NCBI GenBank assembly: GCA_028565715.1
Contig: JAOXYC010252233.1
Span: 1 to 10,109 of the forward strand
Reading direction: 5' to 3'
DNA: 10,109 bases
DNA from: Phoronis pallida
Lineage: Eukaryota > Phoronida > Phoronidae
The stretch's first letter is position 1. Each line of letters starts with the position of its first letter. The notes beneath the pieces were generated by a model. The model did not search any database, was not told where the DNA came from, and saw only the letters and a program-made list of their open reading frames with translations. Positions 5,707 through 10,109 of the stretch are shown here, piece by piece. The translations under genes and the position numbers were made by a program.

Positions 5707-8700
5707 CTAAAAATACAATTCATTGTCATATATGAGTTTACACAATGATAATCACGACACAGAAACGGTTAGTGTAATTCCTGAAAAACCTGTTTCTAAA
5801 AATACATGAAGCTGATTATAAATAGACAGAAAAAAAGCCATAAGCGCATCCCCCCTGTAACTTAAATGGTCGGGCAGGCCAATAACAACCAGATTCTACA
5901 ATTCTTAAAAATACGACAATTTGAGATAATATATACTCTATTACACGATAAATCTGGAAGCATACAGTTTTAACTGTATTAAAAAATACCTGTACAGAAC
6001 TTGCAGTATTTCGGACAGTGCCTTTTCGCCCAACCTGTAAATGTGCCATTGCACGAAGCCTTTGATAAAGTGTCAATCAATGAAAGACAATCATAACCAT
6101 CTGAATCTTTGCAAATTAAGGGCGGATCACCTGAAAGCATAAATTATCAAACCAGTTACATACGTTTGGGACAATTTAATATGTATTATGTAGGATTGAG
6201 TGGTTTAGTGCCAACTTCAACGATTTTTTTTTTACTCGGGTGAAAATAGCAACACTCGGGACAATGACACATTATAGATACTGTCTCCTCGTTGGTGAGG
6301 ATCTATCATCCTTTGATGAATATAATCTTGGTAAAATAATTCAAAAAAATCCGTAAAGGGGTAAATTTGAGGTTTTTATCCTAAAAAGGTGTAAAATTTG
6401 AAAACCTTCTCAGGCGACAAGGTTTTTTGGATACAAAGATCTCAAATTTACCCCTTTACCGATTTTTTTGAATTTTTTTACTATGATGCAGGTTAATCAT
6501 ATTCATCAAAGGACTCATACACAAAATTTTTAGTTGATTTGAATTTTGACCCCAGATCCTCACCAACGAGGAGAAAGTATCTTTAAACGATGCGCAATGT
6601 AATTAGGGCACAGTTCTTGACCTAGCACAATCAAAAAGACATGTGATCGATTAAGAATGTTTAAAAGGCTTATTTACCCACTGAAACACATAAACCTCAA
6701 AAAATGCAACTTTAAGAACTTTGCCCAATGCATTCTGTGTTGAAGTGATATTGTTGCGAATTAAGACCCTGTTTTCATAAATAAGATGATGTGATTTGAC
6801 CCAACAAAAAAGAGCCCATGGGCGGTTTTTCGGGGATTTTCCGAAGGAGCGCCCATGGCTCTTTCAGGGGGGCGCTCTTTCGGAAATCCACGGTATAGTA
6901 CATGTAGTAAGAAGTGCGAATCTTTAATACTAGGAAGGTCGAGATCTTGCAGTTGAATAGCAATCGTAGTTACAGAATCTTTTTCCAACATCAAAATCTT
7001 GTTCTTGTTGGCAATGCATTGTTTAAGTCTGGAAGTCATCAAAATGTTTTTTGCACAGCTGTTAACTGTTTCATGTGTAAGGTATCGTTGTTGCTCTGAG
7101 GGAAGTAGAGAGGTATCCTCGCGCAACAGATACCATGAATGACGTCAGAAAATACGTGAGCAGACGAGATTCATTACATTAGGGCCTATACAACAATACA
7201 CGTCGTACACGTAGATCATCTGAACAGGTGATATCATTTAAACTTACCCTGCTTGCAAGGGCGTAGCTAGCGGGGGGCCTTTTTAAAAGAAATATTAAGT
7301 TGTCCAAAGAGCGGTCTAAGTAAAGTGCCTTTTTTGATCAAAAAGGCCACTTGTAACTGGTATTTCAGTCAAAAAGGGCACTTGTATCAGTTTAACCCCC
7401 AATTTTTTTTTTGCCTCGCTCCGCTCGGCGAAAATTCACATTAATAAATGCCCTTTTCTCGACTGTTTGCCCCCCCCACCAGACGAAAAAAGCTAGCTAC
7501 GCCCTTGGCTTGTACGCGCAACAATCTATGTAATTTGCATATAACATAATGATACGTTATTTGGCGTGGGTTTGAATATGAGGTGAGGTTATTCGATTGA
7601 AATCTGAATCGTAAGCCGAGTTAAAATACTTCATCCGATTCAGATTGAGATCAAATAACGTCACCTCATATTCGAACACTGCCAAATAACGTATTTATAC
7701 AAGCAATTCACCAAATAAGTTGCTTTTTTCTGATTTGTGACAAACTTTTTAAAAAATAACATTAATGAAACAAAATGAAGTCACTCCTTATTCAATAACC
7801 CTTGATGTTCGGTTCGGGATACTTTTTAAGGTATTGTGCATAGGATGATCGTAAAGAGGAAGACTTTATATAGTTTATTGTAATCGGCAAGTCTGGAACA
7901 GATTGCCAGTTGTTTGACTCAAAGATTGGGATGCTGAGTGGTCGTATTGCATCTAAATATTAAAAATCGGGCACACTTATATCTAGAGCACATTTTGGCA
8001 ACGTCCTAATACAAAAGAGAAGAACAGATGAAGACAAAACTTCATTCCGGATCCACTCTGGATGTCAATGTGTAACGACCGCCAGAAAACGTACCATTTG
8101 CGTTTTGAGTTTCCCTGGTGTTTGGCTCGACTGGATCACCTGAAAAAGATTAGAATAAATTAAAATAGATACATCCCCGGAACATAATTCGATTAATATC
8201 ACAGTCATTGAAAAAATCTGTAGACGGATTGAAACATCTGAAGATCAACCTACAAACTCACCTAGTAAGGAATATTTCATTTAAGATACTCAGTGCTTAT
8301 ATAGCTCTTTTTACTCCTTACAACCCTTAACATCATATCCAAGAATTATCGTGCATGAGAAAAGTTTTAGTTTATTGTCATCTGTTAAAAACAGTCTTCA
8401 ACAGATTGTCAGTTGCTTGACTCAAGAGTTGGAAGGTTGAGTGAGAATATTTCATCTAAATATTTTCATCTAGATATTCAAAATCGGGCACACTTATATC
8501 TGGGGCACAATTTTAGGAGCGCTTAAACAAAATAGAAGTACAGATAAAAACAAAACTTCATGCGAGATCCACTTTGCATATCAATGTTTAACGACCACCA
8601 GAAAACGTACCATTTGCGTTTTGAGGTCCCATGGTGTTTGGCTTGACTGGATCACCTGAAATAGATGTTTGATGTGGCGAATCCAAAAAAAAATGATACA

Positions 8701-9935
8701 GTTATTTGTTATTCCAACTACGACTCGTACATGCACGGAAGGTTAGTTGATTACCGGTTGGTACAGACATGCTACGCTCAAACCAAAAAAAACACGTCAC
8801 TCATTTAGTTATCAAGCCAAAGTAAAACATGTTACTCGTATGGATACAAAATGTCTCAAATGTCGCTCTTACCATTGCTAAACATTCACAGAAATACCAC
8901 TTTATCCTAGCCTAGTTGGAAGCACCCAAGCCTGTGTACGAACCCACGACCTTTTTGTTAAAAGACCGAGACTCTAACCACTAAGCTACGTGCGCTTCAG
9001 TAATGATTAGTACATGATGTTTTTAGATACTGAGTGTTTAAACTAAGTATTTATATTCAATGCATTTTGGTGCAAAATTGCCTTAATTAGACACTTTCAG
9101 CACTACGTTTTTGCGGGCGAAAAACGTACGTATCGTCTGATGACGTCACTGTCACGTGGTAAACTACGTTACGGGTATCGTGCTACGGGTGAGAAACACG
9201 TAGAAATCGAGCCTCTACGTAAATGCTTTCCGTATCTAATTTTTGCCTTACTCGAACTAACATTTAGATGATTTTTATGAAAGTAGTATCTTAGGTGTAT
9301 CTAGTACTCGAACAAATTCAAAATTTAAAAAAATCTTCGGGTTTGAAAACGAAAAATTGTGATTTTATTAGGGCGACCGCGCGAGTTTCGAAACTTTTCA
9401 ATATGGCTGCTTTACGTTGCGTTAACAGGTTAAAAACGTATTGCTGAAAGAAACTTGATTGCGGATATGGTGTGACGTCATTTTTATACGATACGTTTAC
9501 GGATACGGATGGCTCGAAAACGTAGTGCTGAAAGTGTCTATTAGCGGGACAACTTACCGTTAACCTCTGCATGTTGAACTTCGATTGCTGTTCCTAAAAA
9601 ATGTTAACAAAATTGTGCTTATTTCATTGGCGGCACTATTTTCTTTTGTATTCGTTAAGAAACCCAATGGTGAAATTTCGATTTTTTTTAAAAAAAGAGC
9701 ATTTTTATGGAATTTTACATTTGACGTAATGTTAAATTCTTCAAAAAAAGTTATAGTTCTCGAACGCGTATCACAACCTGATTTCTACTGCTGTTTTTAT
9801 AAACTTCATGTACTCTTCATTAACACAAATAAATTTTAGGGAATTCGGACGCCCTGCGAAAATGGTAACAATCCACCTTAAAAGTGTACTTACGGTAGGT
9901 AGTTGTCATCAATGTTGCCGAATCGACGGAGTCAT
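4598..9935 (-). CDS. Secreted ShKT-mucin protein, 3' part of a multi-exon gene
   Basis: The visible exons on the - strand are 9935-9894, 9593-9558, 8655-8611, 8139-8095, 6130-5990 and 5706-4598. All junctions are GT-AG and phase 1. Together they give an open frame of about 472 codons to the stop. Order: Thr-rich linker, short linker, two near-identical 15-residue units starting Gly-Asp-Pro, one ShKT domain, then a Thr/Ser/Pro-rich tail with six 47-residue repeats. The 5' end, including any signal peptide, lies past the right edge. A heavily O-glycosylated tail on a disulfide-rich head suggests a mucus, matrix or coat protein. That is inference from composition, since ShKT domains occur in many settings. 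It lies head-to-tail with the two-ShKT gene and shares its intron phase and domain type. Confidence 0.8.
4814..5670 (-). repeat. Coding tandem repeat, 141-bp unit, six copies
   Basis: The unit is 141 bp (47 codons), with copies at 5644-5504, 5503-5363, 5362-5222, 5221-5081, 5080-4940 and a partial one at 4939-4814. Before them lies the last third of a unit. Inner copies are nearly identical at the DNA level, including synonymous sites (for example GTTGTTGACAGTAAGGTGG on the + strand recurs). The outer copies are more diverged, the usual pattern for array growth by unequal exchange. Because 141 divides by three, copy number can change without a frameshift; this also produces a spurious open frame in another phase. 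Confidence 0.93.
5990..6130 (-). CDS. ShKT-domain exon of the ShKT-mucin gene
   Basis: A 141-nt phase 1-1 exon between TTTATGCTTTCAG and TACAG|GTATTT. It encodes a short GDPPL lead and one ShKT domain with spacing C-x7-C-x11-C-x11-C-x3-C-x2-C, ending CPKYCKFC. The C3-C4 loop contains FTGWAKRH, like domain 2 of the neighbouring gene (YAGWAREN), so the two genes' domains look related. The exon starts with the same GTGATCC as the two 45-nt exons upstream, suggesting shared origin of the 5' edge. Confidence 0.88.
6277..6581. mobile_element. Foldback non-autonomous transposon, family A copy 2
   Basis: The ends are GATACTGTCTCCTCGTTGG and CCAACGAGGAGAAAGTATC. The right arm is nearly the same as the right arm of copy 1 (ATATTCATCAAAGGACTC, TTGATTTGAATTTTGA). 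The left arm lacks the CAAAATTCAAATCAACT block present in copy 1, so an internal deletion separates the copies. The centre retains mutually inverted blocks (TAAAGGGGTAAATTTGAG against CTCAAATTTACCCCTTTA). There is no coding capacity and no clean target duplication. Confidence 0.85.
6761..7144 (-). other. Unrecognised open frame inside the large intron
   Basis: Open from after a TGA at 7147-7145 to a stop at 6761, about 127 codons, with no ATG at its upstream end. The upstream two thirds (to about 6895) has a protein-like composition with no long homopolymers, for example HETVNSCAKNILMTSRLK. The last third runs through the inverted repeats at 6811-6889, so it is unlikely to be an ancestral protein end. 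I recognise no family. It could be a relic exon of a transposon or retrocopy, or chance. Same strand as the host gene, but no phase-compatible splice pair was seen. Confidence 0.22.
6811..6889. repeat. Two overlapping inverted repeats (GC-rich hairpins)
   Basis: AGAGCCCATGGGCG (6811-6824) pairs with CGCCCATGGCTCT (6850-6862), one base unmatched. Overlapping it, GGATTTTCCGAAGGAGCGCC (6834-6853) pairs with GGCGCTCTTTCGGAAATCC (6871-6889). The block at 6850-6853 can pair with either partner, so two hairpins compete. It looks like a fold-back insertion edge or the end of an unknown element. Confidence 0.7.
7256..7507. mobile_element. 252-bp non-autonomous DNA transposon with 5-bp target duplication
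   Basis: Perfect 16-bp terminal inverted repeats, CAAGGGCGTAGCTAGC and GCTAGCTACGCCCTTG, bound it. The flanks are identical GCTTG at 7251-7255 and 7508-7512, a 5-bp target-site duplication. The interior has a poly-G run near one end and poly-C near the other, a duplicated AAAAAGGSCACTTGTA block and a TCGCTCCGCTCGGCG block. It has no coding capacity. The intact repeats and target duplication suggest a fairly recent insertion. I cannot place the superfamily with confidence. Confidence 0.85.
7553..7693. mobile_element. 141-bp foldback (hairpin) element
   Basis: The left arm starts TACGTTATTTGGC and runs through AATATGAGGTGAGGTTATT to AATCTGAATC. The right arm is its imperfect reverse complement, from GATTCAGATT to GCCAAATAACGTA. 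The arms are about 58 bases around a loop of about 26 bases (GTAAGCCGAGTTAAAATACT). Nearly the whole element is a hairpin. It is probably a MITE. The termini extend one base further as A...T, and no clear target duplication is seen. Confidence 0.8.
8095..8139 (-). CDS. Micro-exon of the ShKT-mucin gene, duplicate copy 1
   Basis: A 45-nt exon between TCTTTTTCAG and AAATG|GTACGT, phase 1-1. It encodes a linker unit reading, with the split Gly, GDPVEPNTRETQNAN. The sister exon at 8611-8655 differs at four residues. It joins in frame to the ShKT exon, which also begins Gly-Asp-Pro. Hydrophilic, no cysteine, probably a flexible spacer. No function is inferable. Confidence 0.75.
8611..8655 (-). CDS. 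Micro-exon of the ShKT-mucin gene, duplicate copy 2
   Basis: A 45-nt exon between CATCTATTTCAG and AAATG|GTACGT, phase 1-1. With the split Gly it encodes GDPVKPNTMGPQNAN, a near copy of the exon at 8095-8139. Both acceptors and donors are intact, so both can be included, skipped or alternated without breaking the frame. Confidence 0.75.
8919..8998 (-). repeat. tRNA-like head of a SINE, or tRNA-Lys(UUU)-like pseudogene
   Basis: On the - strand, GAAGCGC (8998-8992) can pair over seven positions with GTGCTTC (8925-8919), one G-T wobble, like an acceptor stem. TAGCTTAGTGG at 8988-8978 is a perfect box A. CTTTTAA at the anticodon-loop position would read UUU (Lys). Box B is GGTTCGTAC. The anticodon and T stems pair poorly and the span of 80 bases is long, so it is not a functional tRNA. 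A SINE head is the best reading. The body downstream (towards 8870) cannot be delimited. Confidence 0.55.
9090..9538. mobile_element. 449-bp TA-flanked non-autonomous DNA transposon
   Basis: The ends are GACACTTTCAGCACTACGTTTT and its complement AAAACGTAGTGCTGAAAGTGTC, a perfect 22-bp inverted repeat. Weaker complementarity continues inward (ATCGTCTGATGACGTCA against TGACGTCATTTTTATACGAT). TA flanks both sides (9088-9089 and 9539-9540), consistent with a TA target duplication as in Tc1/mariner-type insertions. The interior is rich in ACGTA/CGTATC motifs and has no transposase. The right end lies 17 bases inside the intron from the donor of the 36-nt exon. Confidence 0.82.
9558..9593 (-). CDS. 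36-nt linker exon of the ShKT-mucin gene
   Basis: Between ACATTTTTTAG and TTAACG|GTAAGT, phase 1-1, encoding TAIEVQHAEVN plus split codons. It keeps the frame between the neighbouring exons. Such a small exon rests on strong splice signals and shared phase, not on homology. Confidence 0.65.
9894..9935 (-). CDS. 42-nt Thr-rich linker exon of the ShKT-mucin gene
   Basis: Between GTTTTAATTTTCAG and CTACC|GTAAGT, phase 1-1, encoding DSVDSATLMTTTY plus split codons. Most upstream exon visible; the preceding exons, including any signal peptide, lie beyond the right edge. Bases 9936-10109 contain no further exon that I can support. Confidence 0.62.
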
Positions 9936-10049
9936 CTGAAAATTAAAACACACTTAACTCAGACTTTAAAGGGGGGTCAAACTGTCTAATTAGCCAATCT
10001 GTTTATGGCGAGTAATATACACTTTCAATGACCAGAACAAATAAGAAGG

Positions 10050-10109
10050 AGATGAATTGACGTTTCGAGTTCTGATCGTTCACAGCAGCTCAACAAATGT
10101 TTGCTGCTT
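10050..10109. repeat. Possible edge of a dispersed repeat, with a hairpin
   Basis: AGCAGC at 10084-10089 can pair with GCTGCT at 10103-10108, with AACA/TGTT pairing inside the loop. The preceding TTGACGTTTCGAG block resembles sequence found in dispersed repeats of marine invertebrates, from memory only. The window ends here, so extent and class are unknown. Confidence 0.2.

Larger units (their letters stand above)
6131..8094. other. Large intron of the ShKT-mucin gene, full of mobile elements
   Basis: Nearly 2 kb between the second 45-nt exon and the ShKT exon. It contains foldback family A copy 2 (6277-6581), a nested inverted repeat (6811-6889), an unexplained open frame (6761-7144), a 252-bp element with a target duplication (7256-7507), another foldback element (7553-7693) and the left half of a duplicated intron segment (from about 7872). 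No further exon has both splice sites convincing. Confidence 0.65.
7872..8655. repeat. Tandem segmental duplication carrying one micro-exon per copy
   Basis: The copies lie at about 7872-8145 and 8369-8661, offset by roughly 500 bases. Shared blocks include AGTTTATTGT, ATCGGGCACACTTATATCT, ACAAAACTTCAT, CAGAAAACGTACCATTTGCG and ACTGGATCACCTGAAA. Each copy contains a 45-nt exon with its own splice sites and several hundred bases of downstream (- strand) intron. Divergence is moderate, with small indels. The sequence between the copies (8150-8368) shows no matching partner apart from a weak trace near the left edge. Confidence 0.85.

Noticed and set aside
5816-6076. A - strand frame of 86 codons overlapping the ShKT exon
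   Set aside because: It is out of frame with the six-cysteine ShKT reading and runs across the clear donor at 5990/5989 into intron.
346-6130. Potassium-channel toxin function for the ShKT domains
   Set aside because: The Lys-Tyr dyad typical of channel-blocking members is not visible, the loops are Trp-centred, and the domains sit in larger proteins, one with a mucin tail.
4814-6130. Common origin of the 141-nt ShKT exon and the 141-bp mucin repeat unit
   Set aside because: They share length only. Sequence, cysteines and composition have nothing in common, so the match is coincidence.
990-7693. CRISPR-like array reading of the inverted and direct repeats
   Set aside because: Repeats are eukaryotic foldback elements and coding repeats with no regular short spacers; the genome is clearly intron-bearing metazoan DNA.
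8256-8290. A strong donor-like CTAG|GTGAGT on the - strand, preceded by ATG AAA TAT TCC
   Set aside because: No acceptor gives an open phase 1 exon (stops in ATATAA and TCTTAA), and six codons are too few for a first coding exon. Treated as a decoy donor.
9318-9839. Frames of 84 codons on both strands
   Set aside because: One lies largely inside the TA-flanked MITE and crosses an exon in the wrong phase; the other is AT-rich intron with Phe/Lys-biased composition and no splice signals.

Overview
This is metazoan nuclear DNA: AT-rich, intron-containing, and crowded with short non-autonomous transposons. It carries parts of two genes for secreted proteins with ShKT domains (six cysteines, C-x6/7-C-x7-11-C-x11/12-C-x3-C-x2-C). 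There are no bacterial-style operons, ribosome binding sites or long uninterrupted ORFs. ShKT expansions, a BEL/Pao retroelement relic and tRNA-derived SINE-like pieces suggest a marine invertebrate. A cnidarian is my first guess and a mollusc or other lophotrochozoan is possible; the sequence alone does not settle it.

Layout, left to right. At 3-234 there may be the last two coding pieces of a + strand gene. At 346-2688 (- strand) is an apparently complete five-exon gene: a signal-peptide exon, an acidic linker exon, a short unrecognised exon and two ShKT exons. Every intron is phase 1 and the exons sum to 606 nt, an intact frame of 201 codons plus stop. The region 2689-4597 is intergenic and holds a BEL/Pao integrase fragment and a degenerate SINE-like element. 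At 4598-9935 (- strand) is the 3' part of a second ShKT gene: four short linker exons (two a tandem duplicate), one ShKT exon and a large last exon encoding a Thr/Ser/Pro-rich mucin-like tail with six 47-residue repeats. Its signal-peptide exon must lie beyond the right edge. All its visible splice junctions are also phase 1, so the exons of both genes are interchangeable modules.

Introns are loaded with mobile elements: a long foldback element with one copy in each gene, a 252-bp element with a 5-bp target duplication, a 141-bp foldback element, a 449-bp TA-flanked element ending 17 bases from a splice donor, and a tRNA-like SINE head.

The two genes lie head-to-tail on the same strand and look like members of a family that evolves by exon shuffling, micro-exon duplication and repeat expansion. 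Both products should enter the secretory pathway. The mucin tail suggests a mucus, cuticle, egg-coat or matrix role, but function is inference. No toxin activity is evident: the ShKT domains carry a Trp-centred C3-C4 loop rather than an obvious Lys-Tyr channel-blocking dyad.
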